NCBI RefSeq assembly: GCF_019343475.1
Contig: NZ_CP072453.1
Location: 2,728,001-2,792,000, forward strand
Reading direction: 5' to 3'
DNA length: 64,000 bases
Source: Providencia sp. R33
GTDB taxonomy: Bacteria > Pseudomonadota > Gammaproteobacteria > Enterobacterales > Enterobacteriaceae
Part shown: in pieces, positions 17,351-26,385 of the stretch
How the letters are laid out: every line of letters starts with the position of its first letter
How positions within the stretch are numbered: position 1 is the stretch's first letter
The notes under the pieces: model-generated
What the model saw: only the letters and a program-made list of their open reading frames with translations
Databases searched by the model: none
Told to the model about the DNA's origin: nothing
Translations under genes and position numbers: made by a program

Positions 17351-18166
17351 TTATTTGAAGCCAAGCTCCTTTTTAACTAAGTCGTACGCCGCTTGAATTG
17401 ATTGAGCTTTCTGCTTCGCAATTTCCATCATTTCTGGCGGTAAACCTTTTGCCACTAATTTGTCTGGATGGTGCTCACTCATTAACTTGCGGTAAGCACG
17501 CTTAATCTTAGTCGGTTCGTCGCTAGGAGACACACCAAGGACTTTACAGGCATCTTCGAGTGTTGGGCCATTAGATTGCTGGTAATAGCCTCCTGATTGC
17601 TGCTGGGAGTATCCTTGGCCGAATTGGCGGCCACTTTGGATCATATCCAAGAATTGCTCGAACTGAACTTTAGAAATACCGAGCTCTTCTGCGATGATAA
17701 ACAGCACTTTTCTTTCGTTTGGATGAAGGGAGCCATCGGCAAAAGCGGCCTGCAATTGAATTTCCAGAAACATCTGAATTAAGTCGAATCGACCATAACA
17801 TGCCATACGTAATTGTTTTAAAACATCACGTAAAGGAAAGTTAGGTGATTTCCCTTCTCGAAAGGCTTGTTGTGCTGCTTTTCGGGTTTCGCCGTGCAGT
17901 TGCATTCTGTCCATCAAATTTGATGCGAGCTGAATATCCGTCTCGGTTACACGGCCTTTAGACTTGGTTAAATGCCCTAAAATTTGGAAGGTGCTCGCAA
18001 AGAAAATAATTTGGCGATCACGCTTATTCATCGACCCGGCAAATTTACGTTGTATTGATGCTTTATCAAAGCCGTGGCCAATAATTAACCCCGCTAACGC
18101 CCCCCAAAAACCTAATCCAGAGACGATTGCGAGTATTACGCCAATAATTTTACCCCAATAGTGCAT
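17351..18166 (-). CDS. djlA: Co-chaperone DjlA (membrane-anchored J-domain protein)
   Basis: 271 residues, the same as E. coli. An N-terminal transmembrane segment (about 7-29, VILAIVSGLGFWGALAGLIIG) is followed by a TerB-like central domain and a C-terminal J domain from about residue 205 with the HPD motif in SEHHPDKL. It stimulates DnaK ATPase at the inner membrane and is linked to capsule/Rcs signalling in E. coli. Divergent from lptD (178-bp spacer). The 3' end abuts ERIC copy B2. Confidence 0.95.
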   Translation of the reverse strand: MHYWGKIIGVILAIVSGLGFWGALAGLIIGHGFDKASIQRKFAGSMNKRDRQIIFFASTFQILGHLTKSKGRVTETDIQLASNLMDRMQLHGETRKAAQQAFREGKSPNFPLRDVLKQLRMACYGRFDLIQMFLEIQLQAAFADGSLHPNERKVLFIIAEELGISKVQFEQFLDMIQSGRQFGQGYSQQQSGGYYQQSNGPTLEDACKVLGVSPSDEPTKIKRAYRKLMSEHHPDKLVAKGLPPEMMEIAKQKAQSIQAAYDLVKKELGFK

Positions 18167-18344
18167 ATATCCCTCAATTCTTCAATGCTCAAAATGCAAT
18201 TTTGCATTATCATACTATTCATTCTGCTCTATGCATAACTACCCGCGCGTAAAGTTTCTTACATTATACTGGCGCAAAGTGGTTGGCTAAGTTAGTCTTT
18301 GAGCGTTTGCTGGCTGTGCCAATGATGACGGAACCGCATATTTA

Positions 18345-20720
18345 ATGATGAAAAAAAGCTATCCAACACTAGTTGCCACCCTTGTATGGGCGGCTATTTA
18401 TAGTCAGCAAGCGCATGCTGACCTTGCGCAGCAGTGTATGCTGGGCGTCCCTGTTTACACAAAACCGATTGTAAAAGGTGACCCTAACAACCTGCCAATT
18501 AACATTACGGCTGAAGATGTTCGTGGTGAATACCCTAATTTTGTTGAATATGATGGCAATGTCGATATCCAACAAGGGAACCAAACGCTAACCGCTGATA
18601 AAGTTAAGCTAACGCAAACTGAAACTGCGGGGCAGCCACCTGTTCGCGAAGTGACTGCAACAGGTAATGTTCACTATGACGACCCACAAATTATCTTAAA
18701 AGGCCCTTCTGCTTGGTCTAACTTAGATAATAAAAATACCGACGTGAACGACGGTAACTACATGATGGTCGGTCGCCAAGGCCGTGGTGACGCAACGAAA
18801 ATGAAAATGCGTGGCGAAAACCGCTATTCCATCATGGAAAACGGGACATTCACCACCTGTTTACCCGGCAATAATAGCTGGAGCGTTGCAGGGTCTGAAG
18901 TCATTATCGACCGAGAAGAAGAAGTTGCGGAAATTTGGCATGCGCGCTTTAAGGTCGGGGATGTTCCCGTATTCTATAGCCCATACATGCAATTACCGAT
19001 TGGTAACAAACGCCGATCAGGTTTCTTAATCCCGACTGGAAGCTACTCGAATAATGATGGTTTAGAATTCTCTTTACCCTATTATTGGAATATTGCCCCG
19101 AACTATGATGCGACTATCACGCCTCAGTTTATGACACATAGAGGCGTGAAGTTAAACAACGAATTCCGTTATCTTATCACACCAGGAACAGGCACAGTCG
19201 CCTTTGATTATATCGCCCGTGACCGCGCTTATATCAAAGATAAAGACCGTGAAAAACGTGCCGCTCGTGATAGCGATGACCGTTGGTTGTTCTACTGGCG
19301 CCATTCAGGCACCTACGCAGGGCACTGGAATTTTGCGTCTGACTACACCAAAGTCAGCGACCCGCAATACTTTACCGATTTTAGCTCCCAATACGGTAGT
19401 ACAACCGATGGTTACGCCACGCAAAAATTTAGCGCAGGCTATTCGGATACTAACTGGAATGCGAAAGTTACCCACAAACAATTCCAAATTTTTGCGGATA
19501 ACCCGAACAAACGTGCTTACAAAGCAGAGCCACAAGTTGACTTCAATTATTATAAAAATAATTTAGGTGCTTTTGATGTGCATACCTATGCACAAGCCGC
19601 TCGCTTTACCAGCGTAGGTAAAAATAACCCTGATGCAACGCGTTTACACATTGAGCCTGAAGTGAACCTGCCATTATCAAATGGCTGGGCAAACATGAAT
19701 AACAGCATCAAACTGTATGCGACCCATTACGACCAAGATATTCCAACATCAAATACAGATAGCAGCCTAGAGAAAAACGTTAGCCGTGTGCTTCCAATGT
19801 TTAAGAGCGATGCGAAAGTCGTTTTCGAGCGCGACCTTTTCCAAGGCAGTGACTATGTGCAAACATTAGAGCCTCGTGTTCAATACTTGTATATTCCGTA
19901 TAAAGATCAGGACAATATCAATAACTTTGACTCATCTTTACTGCAATCAGATTACAGCGGTTTATTCCGTGAGCGTATTTACAGTGGCCTTGACCGTATC
20001 GCCTCTGCAAATCAGTTCACGACCGGTTTAACTACTCGCGTTTATGATGATGCACTCGCGGAACGCTTTAATTTCTCCGTGGGGCAAATCTATTACTTTG
20101 AACGCCCACGTGCAGGGAACTCAAACCGCCCTATCGATGATAAGAGCAACACAGGTTCTTTACTGTGGGCAACAGATTCCATGTGGCGTATTGATGAAAA
20201 CTGGGGTATTCGTGGTGGGTTACAATACGACCGTCGCCTGGGTAACGTCACAATGGGTAATGCTGTTGCAGAGTACCGTTTAGATGCTGACCGTTTAGTT
20301 CAGTTGAACTACCGCTTTGTTGACCGTGATTATATTCAAGCCACTTTCCGTCGAGATGAGGCTGAGAATGGCGGCTATACCTATACACTGCCTGAATACC
20401 AACAAGGTATTTCCCAAGTTGGTACAGTGGTAAGTTGGCCATTAAGCGAACAATGGGGCTTTGTCGGTTCCTATTATTACGATACAAAACAACAACAATC
20501 TGCAAGTCAACTAGTTGGGTTGCAATACAATACCTGTTGTTGGGCAGTCAACCTTGGTTATGAACGTAAGATTGTCGGCTGGCAAAAAGATAAGTTCAGC
20601 AGCGAATATGATAATAAATGGTCAGTCAATGTGGAACTTAGAGGCCTAAATAACAATCATAGTTTAGGTAGTCAGCAAATGTTAGAAGCGGGTATCATGC
20701 CTTACCAGCGAGCTTTCTGA
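18345..20720 (+). CDS. lptD: LPS-assembly protein LptD
   Basis: 791 residues. Outer-membrane beta-barrel that with LptE places lipopolysaccharide in the outer leaflet. The signal peptide ends near QQAHA (residue 25), followed by DLAQQC. An OstA/LptA-like beta-jellyroll spans about residues 45-200, then the barrel. Cysteines for the two essential disulfides are present: QQC near the mature N-terminus, FTTC, and the adjacent pair in NTCCW. ATG at 18345 (an ATG-ATG pair). Followed by surA, which folds LptD, but here three ERIC copies separate them. Confidence 0.97.
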   Translation: MMKKSYPTLVATLVWAAIYSQQAHADLAQQCMLGVPVYTKPIVKGDPNNLPINITAEDVRGEYPNFVEYDGNVDIQQGNQTLTADKVKLTQTETAGQPPVREVTATGNVHYDDPQIILKGPSAWSNLDNKNTDVNDGNYMMVGRQGRGDATKMKMRGENRYSIMENGTFTTCLPGNNSWSVAGSEVIIDREEEVAEIWHARFKVGDVPVFYSPYMQLPIGNKRRSGFLIPTGSYSNNDGLEFSLPYYWNIAPNYDATITPQFMTHRGVKLNNEFRYLITPGTGTVAFDYIARDRAYIKDKDREKRAARDSDDRWLFYWRHSGTYAGHWNFASDYTKVSDPQYFTDFSSQYGSTTDGYATQKFSAGYSDTNWNAKVTHKQFQIFADNPNKRAYKAEPQVDFNYYKNNLGAFDVHTYAQAARFTSVGKNNPDATRLHIEPEVNLPLSNGWANMNNSIKLYATHYDQDIPTSNTDSSLEKNVSRVLPMFKSDAKVVFERDLFQGSDYVQTLEPRVQYLYIPYKDQDNINNFDSSLLQSDYSGLFRERIYSGLDRIASANQFTTGLTTRVYDDALAERFNFSVGQIYYFERPRAGNSNRPIDDKSNTGSLLWATDSMWRIDENWGIRGGLQYDRRLGNVTMGNAVAEYRLDADRLVQLNYRFVDRDYIQATFRRDEAENGGYTYTLPEYQQGISQVGTVVSWPLSEQWGFVGSYYYDTKQQQSASQLVGLQYNTCCWAVNLGYERKIVGWQKDKFSSEYDNKWSVNVELRGLNNNHSLGSQQMLEAGIMPYQRAF

Positions 20721-20734
20721 TAACAAATAGCATC

Positions 20735-20782
20735 GTTTATTCTGAATAACATGCGATTTACTCTGAATAATTTGAGAGGCAC
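20735..20782. repeat. ERIC left-end fragments before array C
   Basis: Two short degenerate copies of the ERIC left terminus (TTTATTCTGAATAAC and TTTACTCTGAATAATTTGAG) lie in tandem immediately before the first full copy. They have no matching right half. Confidence 0.6.
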
Positions 20783-20902
20783 TTACTCTAAATAATTCGA
20801 GATGCAGTTAGGCGACAAATGAGTGAGTCGCTAGGAGCATACATCAGTATGTGACTTGCGCGAGTGAGTGCAGTCAACAACACTGCAACTCGAAGTATGA
20901 CT
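20783..20902. repeat. ERIC-like repeat C1
   Basis: Full-length copy starting TTACTCTAAATAATTCGAG; core CGCTAGGAGCATAC-ATCA-GTATGTGACTTGCG. Nearly identical to C2. Outer arms TGCAGT and ACTGCA pair. The right end is slightly altered (TATGACTGTA). Confidence 0.88.
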
Positions 20903-20950
20903 GTATTTACTCTGAATAATTTAAGGGTATTTACTCTGAATAATTTAAGG
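20903..20950. repeat. Two 24-bp tandem units derived from the ERIC left end
   Basis: The sequence GTATTTACTCTGAATAATTT followed by AAGG occurs twice head to tail with an exact 24-bp period (20903-20926, 20927-20950), and a third diverged unit begins copy C2. This suggests slippage or repeated partial duplication at the ERIC terminus. Confidence 0.75.
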
Positions 20951-20954
20951 GTAT

Positions 20955-21079
20955 TTACTCTAAATAATTCGAGATGCAGTTAGGCGACAAATGAGTGAGT
21001 CGCTAGGAGCATACATCAGTATGTGACTTGCGCGAGTGAGTGCAGTCAACAACACTGCAACTCGAAGTATGACGAGTAA
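20955..21079. repeat. ERIC-like repeat C2
   Basis: 125 bp from TTACTC to GAGTAA, nearly identical to C1 across the body. Its right end fuses directly into the left end of C3, sharing TAA. Confidence 0.88.
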
Positions 21080-21195
21080 ATAATTCGCGGTGCAGTTAGG
21101 CGACAAATGAGTGAATCTCTAGGAGCATACATCAGTATGTGACTTGCGCGAGTGAGTGCAGTCAACAACACTGCAACTTGAAGTATGACGAGTAA
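21077..21195. repeat. ERIC-like repeat C3
   Basis: Third copy, lacking the first six bases of the left end (starts TAAATAATTCG, fused to C2). Core and right half match C1/C2 with a few changes (GTGAATCTCTAGG). It ends GAGTAA; the ATG within its right end opens an in-frame extension of surA. Confidence 0.86.
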
Positions 21196-21247
21196 ACAAC
21201 GTATTAGCCCGCATTTAGCGGATTCAAAGTCAATATATAGGACCATT

Positions 21248-22567
21248 ATGAAGAATTGGAGAACGCTTATTCTGGGACTGATGTTCGCAAGCTCTGCTAC
21301 GTTGGCTGCGCCACAGCAAATGGATAAAGTGGCTGCGGTTGTCAATAACGGAGTTGTGCTGGAAAGTGACATCCAGAATATGATCAACACAGTTAAACTG
21401 AATGCACAAAACGCACGCCAGCAGATCCCTGATGATCAAACGCTACGCCATCAAATCCTTGATCGCCTAGTGATGGATAACATCATGCTGCAAATGGCAA
21501 GCCAAATGCAGATCAATATCCCAGATGAAGCGGTGACGGCAACTATCACTGATATTGCACGTCAAAATGGTTTAACACTGGAACAAATGCAACAGCGTTT
21601 AACCGCTGATGGCATCAACATGAACCAATACCGCAGTGAAATCCGCAAAGAAATGCTGATTGCGGAAGTTCGTAATAACGAAGTTCGCCGTCGCGTTACC
21701 ATTTTGCCACAAGAAGTTGATGCACTTGCTGAGCAAATGAGTTCACAAGCTAACTATGAAATGGGCGTAAATTTAAGTCACATCTTGATCCCATTACCAG
21801 AAAACCCAACACCAGAGCAGCTCAAAACCGCGGAAGCATTAGTGGACAAAATTTTAGCTGACCTGAAAAAAGGCGGTGATTTCGGTAAGTTAGCCATTGC
21901 ATACTCTGCTGACCCTCAAGCGCTTAAAGGCGGAAACATGGGTTGGTCACGTTTGCAAGAGCTTCCAGTGGTATTTGCTGAACAGTTAAAAAATGCGAAG
22001 AAAGGTGATATCGCAGGCCCAATCCGCTCAGGTGTTGGTTACCATATTTTACGCGTGAACGATGTCAGTGGTGGTAGCCAGCCTATCTCTGTGACTGAAG
22101 TAAAAGCGCGTCATATCTTGATTAAATCATCTCCAATTATGAATGACGTACAAGCAAGGCAAAAACTGAATAAAATTGCCCAAGATATCCGTTCTGGTGC
22201 CGTGTCATTCGAAGATGCTGCAAAAGAAAACTCAGAAGACCCGGGTAGTGCATTAAAAGGTGGGGAACTTGGCTGGAATATGCCAGATATTTACGACCCA
22301 GCATTCCGTGATGCATTGATGAAACTGAATAAAGGCGAGTTAAGCCAACCAGTTCCTTCAAGTTTTGGCTGGCACTTAATTCAGTTAGAAGATACACGCA
22401 GTGTTGATAAAACAGATGCGGCGCAAAAAGACCAAGCTTACCGTTTACTGTTCAACCGTAAATTTAATGAAGAAGCGCAAAGCTGGATGCAAGAACAACG
22501 CGCTTCCGCTTACGTGAAAATTGTTGACGGTAGCGATAACCAAGCTAAAGATGAAAAATCTAACTAA
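21248..22567 (+). CDS. surA: Periplasmic chaperone/peptidyl-prolyl isomerase SurA
   Basis: 439 residues (E. coli 428). Escorts outer-membrane beta-barrels, including LptD, through the periplasm. Start ATG at 21248 gives a Sec signal peptide MKNWRTLILGLMFASSATLA with mature APQQMDKVAAVVNNGVVLESD. The N-terminal chaperone domain is followed by two parvulin domains beginning at LSHILIPLPENPT and ARHILIKSSPIMND, then a C-terminal helix. The frame opens 21 codons earlier at an ATG inside ERIC copy C3. Overlaps pdxA by 17 bp. Confidence 0.96.
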   Translation: MKNWRTLILGLMFASSATLAAPQQMDKVAAVVNNGVVLESDIQNMINTVKLNAQNARQQIPDDQTLRHQILDRLVMDNIMLQMASQMQINIPDEAVTATITDIARQNGLTLEQMQQRLTADGINMNQYRSEIRKEMLIAEVRNNEVRRRVTILPQEVDALAEQMSSQANYEMGVNLSHILIPLPENPTPEQLKTAEALVDKILADLKKGGDFGKLAIAYSADPQALKGGNMGWSRLQELPVVFAEQLKNAKKGDIAGPIRSGVGYHILRVNDVSGGSQPISVTEVKARHILIKSSPIMNDVQARQKLNKIAQDIRSGAVSFEDAAKENSEDPGSALKGGELGWNMPDIYDPAFRDALMKLNKGELSQPVPSSFGWHLIQLEDTRSVDKTDAAQKDQAYRLLFNRKFNEEAQSWMQEQRASAYVKIVDGSDNQAKDEKSN

Positions 22568-23543
22568 GCCGATTGTGATTACCCCCGGTGAACCCGCCGG
22601 GATTGGCCCAGATTTGCTTATCCAGCTCGCTCAACAGGCATGGCCTGTTGAGCTTGTTGCTTGTGCAGATCCCAATTTGTTACTTGAGCGCGCTAAAACA
22701 CTAAACTTGCCACTTACGTTAAGTGAATATATGCCAAGTGAGGTGCCTAAAGCACACACAGCAAGCCATCTGTCCATCGTTTCTGTGCCATTAAATACCG
22801 CTGTGAAAGCAGGCGAGCTTAATGTCAACAATGGCAACTATGTGGTTGAAACACTTGCTAGAGCCTGTGATGGTTGCTTAACAGGTGAGTTTTCCGCCAT
22901 TGTGACAGGGCCAGTACATAAAGGCATCATTAACGATGCTGGTGTTGCTTTTAGTGGGCACACCGAGTTTTTTGCCGATCGTAGTGGTTGTGAGCGCGTT
23001 GTTATGATGCTGGCAACAGAAGAGTTACGTGTAGCCCTTGCGACAACACACCTTCCGTTAAAAGACGTTTCAGCCGCAATCACGCAGCAAAGCCTTCATG
23101 AAGTCATCACCATTTTACATCATGACTTGCAAACTAAGTTTGGCATTGAAAAACCCGCTATCTACGTCTGTGGGCTGAACCCTCATGCAGGAGAAGGCGG
23201 CCACATGGGTACGGAAGAAATTGATACCATTGAACCAGCATTGGAAAGCCTACGAGAACAAGGCATCCATTTAGTCGGGCCACTGCCTGCTGATACACTG
23301 TTCCAAGCCAAATATTTAGACCACGCTGATGCAGTTTTAGCAATGTATCACGATCAAGGTCTTCCTGTGTTAAAATACCAAGGTTTTGGTAGAGCGGTAA
23401 ATATTACCCTCGGCCTACCGTTTATCCGCACCTCCGTTGACCATGGCACAGCCCTTGAGCTCGCAGGTACGGGTCATGCAGATGTGGGAAGTTTTATCAC
23501 CGCATTGACATTAGCTATCCAAATGACATCTAAGAATACATGA
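22551..23543 (+). CDS. pdxA: 4-hydroxythreonine-4-phosphate dehydrogenase PdxA
   Basis: 330 residues (E. coli 329). NAD-dependent oxidation in pyridoxal phosphate biosynthesis. The start ATG at 22551 lies inside surA (17-bp overlap) and gives KNLTKPIVITPGEPAGIGPD, the conserved N-terminus. Metal and substrate residues are visible in TGPVHKG, FSGHTEFFA, MYHDQGLP and SVDHGTALELAG. Its stop overlaps rsmA (ATGA). Confidence 0.96.
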   Translation: MKNLTKPIVITPGEPAGIGPDLLIQLAQQAWPVELVACADPNLLLERAKTLNLPLTLSEYMPSEVPKAHTASHLSIVSVPLNTAVKAGELNVNNGNYVVETLARACDGCLTGEFSAIVTGPVHKGIINDAGVAFSGHTEFFADRSGCERVVMMLATEELRVALATTHLPLKDVSAAITQQSLHEVITILHHDLQTKFGIEKPAIYVCGLNPHAGEGGHMGTEEIDTIEPALESLREQGIHLVGPLPADTLFQAKYLDHADAVLAMYHDQGLPVLKYQGFGRAVNITLGLPFIRTSVDHGTALELAGTGHADVGSFITALTLAIQMTSKNT

Positions 23544-24349
23544 ATAATCGAGTCCATCAGGGGCATTTTGCCCGCAAACGTTTCGGGCAGAACTTTTTAA
23601 CTGACCAATTTATTATCGACAGCATCGTTGATGCAATGAACCCTCTGCCGGGTCAATCCATTGTTGAAATCGGCCCCGGCTTAGGCGCACTCACTGAGCC
23701 AGTCGGTAGCCGCATTGAAAAAATGACGGTAGTCGAACTTGACCGTGACCTCGCGGCGCGTTTGCACGTCCATCCACAACTCAAAGATAAATTAACGATC
23801 ATTCAGCAAGATGCAATGACCGTTGATTTTGGTGAATTGGCTAAACAAGCTGACCAGCCACTGCGTGTGTTTGGTAACTTGCCTTACAACATTTCCACAC
23901 CATTAATGTTTCACCTATTCACATTCACTAACTCTATTGCTGACATGAATTTCATGCTGCAAAAAGAGGTGGTTAACCGCTTAGTTGCAGGTCCCGGCAG
24001 TAAAGCCTTTGGCCGCTTGAGTGTGATGGCGCAATATTACTGTAACGTCGTGCCTGTTCTTGAAGTGCCGCCAACGGCATTTACCCCGGCACCAAAAGTC
24101 GACTCAGCCATTGTCCGCTTGATCCCACACCGTGAGAACCCATATCCTGTTAAAGATATTAAGTTCTTAAGTCGGATCACCACGCAGGCCTTTAATCAGC
24201 GCCGTAAAACCATCCGTAACAGTCTTGGTGATTTATTTAGCGTTGAAGAATTAACTGAATTAGGCATCGACTTAAGTACCCGTGCCGAAAATATTTCTGT
24301 TGAACAGTACTGCAAAATGGCAAACTATCTTTCTAACCGATCAGAATAG
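23540..24349 (+). CDS. rsmA: 16S rRNA dimethyladenosine transferase RsmA (KsgA)
   Basis: 269 residues (E. coli 273). Dimethylates two adjacent adenines near the 3' end of 16S rRNA late in 30S assembly. SAM-binding motif I VEIGPGLGALTEP, acidic VVELDRDLA, and the catalytic NLPYN motif (in FGNLPYNIS) are intact. ATG overlaps the pdxA stop by 4 bp. Loss of the enzyme gives kasugamycin resistance in E. coli; nothing suggests loss here. Confidence 0.97.
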   Translation: MNNRVHQGHFARKRFGQNFLTDQFIIDSIVDAMNPLPGQSIVEIGPGLGALTEPVGSRIEKMTVVELDRDLAARLHVHPQLKDKLTIIQQDAMTVDFGELAKQADQPLRVFGNLPYNISTPLMFHLFTFTNSIADMNFMLQKEVVNRLVAGPGSKAFGRLSVMAQYYCNVVPVLEVPPTAFTPAPKVDSAIVRLIPHRENPYPVKDIKFLSRITTQAFNQRRKTIRNSLGDLFSVEELTELGIDLSTRAENISVEQYCKMANYLSNRSE

Positions 24350-24367
24350 AATGTTGAAGGAGGCACT

Positions 24368-24745
24368 ATGCTTAACGAGCCGAATGTGAGCATCCAAGTT
24401 CAGAGTGTCTACATCGAGAGCCAATCTCAGCCCGATATTGCCAGATATGTGTTTGCTTATACTATTTGCATTCGCAATTTAGGGCGCGATCCCATCCAAT
24501 TAATGAGCCGCTATTGGCTCATTACGAACAGTGATGGCCATAAAACAGAAGTTCAAGGTGAAGGTGTTGTTGGCGAACAGCCAATTATTCAACCGGGAAC
24601 CGAATATCGTTATACCAGTGGTGCCGTTCTTGAAACACCAATGGGAACGATGGAAGGCTATTACGTGATGATTAGCACACAAGGGGACAATTTCCATGTG
24701 GACGTCCCTGCTTTTCGTCTGGCAATTCCAACACTAATTAATTAA
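24368..24745 (+). CDS. apaG: ApaG domain protein (Co2+/Mg2+ efflux protein ApaG)
   Basis: 125 residues, same as E. coli ApaG. A single fibronectin-III-like fold protein; biochemical role unclear, mutants show altered cobalt and magnesium handling. IQLMSRYWLITNSDG and EVQGEGVVGEQPIIQPG are the conserved blocks. It lies 18 bp after rsmA and 2 bp before apaH, with a GGAGG ribosome site. Name by family and operon position. Confidence 0.95.
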   Translation: MLNEPNVSIQVQSVYIESQSQPDIARYVFAYTICIRNLGRDPIQLMSRYWLITNSDGHKTEVQGEGVVGEQPIIQPGTEYRYTSGAVLETPMGTMEGYYVMISTQGDNFHVDVPAFRLAIPTLIN

Positions 24746-24747
24746 TT

Positions 24748-25578
24748 ATGTCGACATATATAGTAGGTGATATTCACGGATGCTATCGTGAATTACGTGA
24801 ATTGATGGACAGCGTCAATTTTGACCCGCAACAAGACACGCTATGGCTAACCGGTGACTTAGTTGCTCGTGGTGCAGAGTCGCTGCAAGTTTTACGTTAT
24901 GTCAAGAGCTTGGGTGATTCTGCTCGCTTAGTATTGGGCAATCATGACCTTCATTTGCTTGGGATCTACTGTAAAATTAGTCGTAACAAGCCGAAAGACC
25001 ACCTTGATGAATTATTGCATGCGCCTGATTTGGATGAACTAATCAACTGGTTACGTCGCCAGCCACTGCTGCAAATCGATGAAGAGCGAAAAATGGTGAT
25101 GACCCACGCAGGGATCACGCCGCAATGGGACATTGAAACAGCCAAAATGTGTGCGAGGGAAGTGGAAGCCGTTCTCTCCAGTGATGCCTATCCTTTATTC
25201 ATTGACTCAATGTATGGTGACATGCCTAATAATTGGTCTGATAACTTGATGGGGCTTGCTCGCTTACGTTTTAGCACCAATGCACTGACACGCTTACGAT
25301 ACTGTTTTCCTAACGGCCAATTGGATATGATCTGCAAAGAAAATCCGAAGAAAGCCCCTGCGCCTTTGAAACCTTGGTTCAATTTACCTAGCCAGCTGCC
25401 TGAAGATTATTGCGTATTTTTTGGTCACTGGGCATCATTGGAAGGAAAATGCACACCAGATAACGTGTATGCAATGGACACAGGTTGCTGCTGGGGTGGC
25501 GATTTAACGCTATTCCATTGGGAAACCAAGCAATATCACCACCAAAAGTCCTACCAAAAGAGCCGCAAAGAATCCTAA
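24748..25578 (+). CDS. apaH: Diadenosine tetraphosphatase ApaH (symmetrical)
   Basis: 276 residues (E. coli 280). Hydrolyses Ap4A to two ADP and can decap Np4-RNAs. Metallophosphatase motifs GDIHGCY, GDLVARG, GNHD and FGHWA are all present. Last gene of lptD-surA-pdxA-rsmA-apaG-apaH, followed by a strong bidirectional terminator shared with folA. Confidence 0.97.
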   Translation: MSTYIVGDIHGCYRELRELMDSVNFDPQQDTLWLTGDLVARGAESLQVLRYVKSLGDSARLVLGNHDLHLLGIYCKISRNKPKDHLDELLHAPDLDELINWLRRQPLLQIDEERKMVMTHAGITPQWDIETAKMCAREVEAVLSSDAYPLFIDSMYGDMPNNWSDNLMGLARLRFSTNALTRLRYCFPNGQLDMICKENPKKAPAPLKPWFNLPSQLPEDYCVFFGHWASLEGKCTPDNVYAMDTGCCWGGDLTLFHWETKQYHHQKSYQKSRKES

Positions 25579-25591
25579 TTGAATAAAATGT

Positions 25592-25620
25592 AAAATGGCG
25601 CAATTAAGCGCCATTTTTAT
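25592..25620. terminator. Bidirectional terminator between apaH and folA
   Basis: Perfect 10-bp stem AAAATGGCGC/GCGCCATTTT with a six-base AATTAA loop, followed by T on the plus strand and by T (from the A-tract) on the minus strand. It serves two converging genes. Confidence 0.9.
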
Positions 25621-25639
25621 ATTTATCATCGATTGAAAA

Positions 25640-26137
25640 TCAATCTCTTTTCGTCAGAATTTCGAAGCAATACCCATGAGTATTATTTTCATCCGCTTCA
25701 TGATATTCCGTAAAGATAGAATCCCACTCATCTGGCTCATATGCAGGGAAATGCGTATCGCCAATCACTTCTGCATCGACATGTGTCAAATAAAGCTTAT
25801 TGGCTAACGGTAGAAATTGTTGGTAAACCTTACCGCCACCAATCACCATCACTTCTTCTACGTTTTCTATTGCTTGTGCGGCAGCGAGTGCCTCTTCAAT
25901 AGAAGTTACCCAAATGACCGTGTTATCCGCACCTGCTGGCTGACTACTCAGTACAATATTGACTCGCTGCGGTAATGGGCGACCAATAGACTCATAAGTT
26001 ACGCGCCCCATAATCACGGGTTTATTTAACGTATTTCGTTTGAACCACGCGAGATCCCCAGGCAAATTCCAAGGCATCGCTTTTTCCATGCCGATAACCT
26101 GATCGATCGCCATTGCTGCGATTAAGCTAATATTCAT
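25640..26137 (-). CDS. folA: Dihydrofolate reductase FolA
   Basis: 165 residues (E. coli 159). Reduces dihydrofolate to tetrahydrofolate; regenerates the cofactor used by ThyA; target of trimethoprim. Active-site Asp28 in MPWNLPGDLAW, GRVTYESIGRPLP for NADPH binding (E. coli has GRHTW), and VMVIGGGKVYQQFL are clear. The positions usually altered in trimethoprim resistance (Pro22, Leu29, Trp31) look wild type. Convergent with apaH. Confidence 0.97.
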   Translation of the reverse strand: MNISLIAAMAIDQVIGMEKAMPWNLPGDLAWFKRNTLNKPVIMGRVTYESIGRPLPQRVNIVLSSQPAGADNTVIWVTSIEEALAAAQAIENVEEVMVIGGGKVYQQFLPLANKLYLTHVDAEVIGDTHFPAYEPDEWDSIFTEYHEADENNTHGYCFEILTKRD

Positions 26138-26385
26138 TTACTCACCTTAGAAGCAAAATATAAAAATTGAGCACACTATACGTAAAGAGATTTGCTTCGT
26201 CGACTAAATTTAAACTTCCTTAAACAGCTTTGAATCACTTATACTCAAATTGCTAAAATTAAGACTAAAAATAACATTAAAAATCAAAAAAAAGCCTGTT
26301 TTCCTCTCTAAAGTGTCAGACATTCAGTAGATAATGGTCAAGCCCCAAAAATACCAAAACAGTGCTAAACAAAGAGACCTGTATC

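Noticed and set aside
25640..26137. Acquired trimethoprim-resistant dfr gene
   Set aside because: The protein is a chromosomal FolA at its normal position after apaH with wild-type active-site residues.
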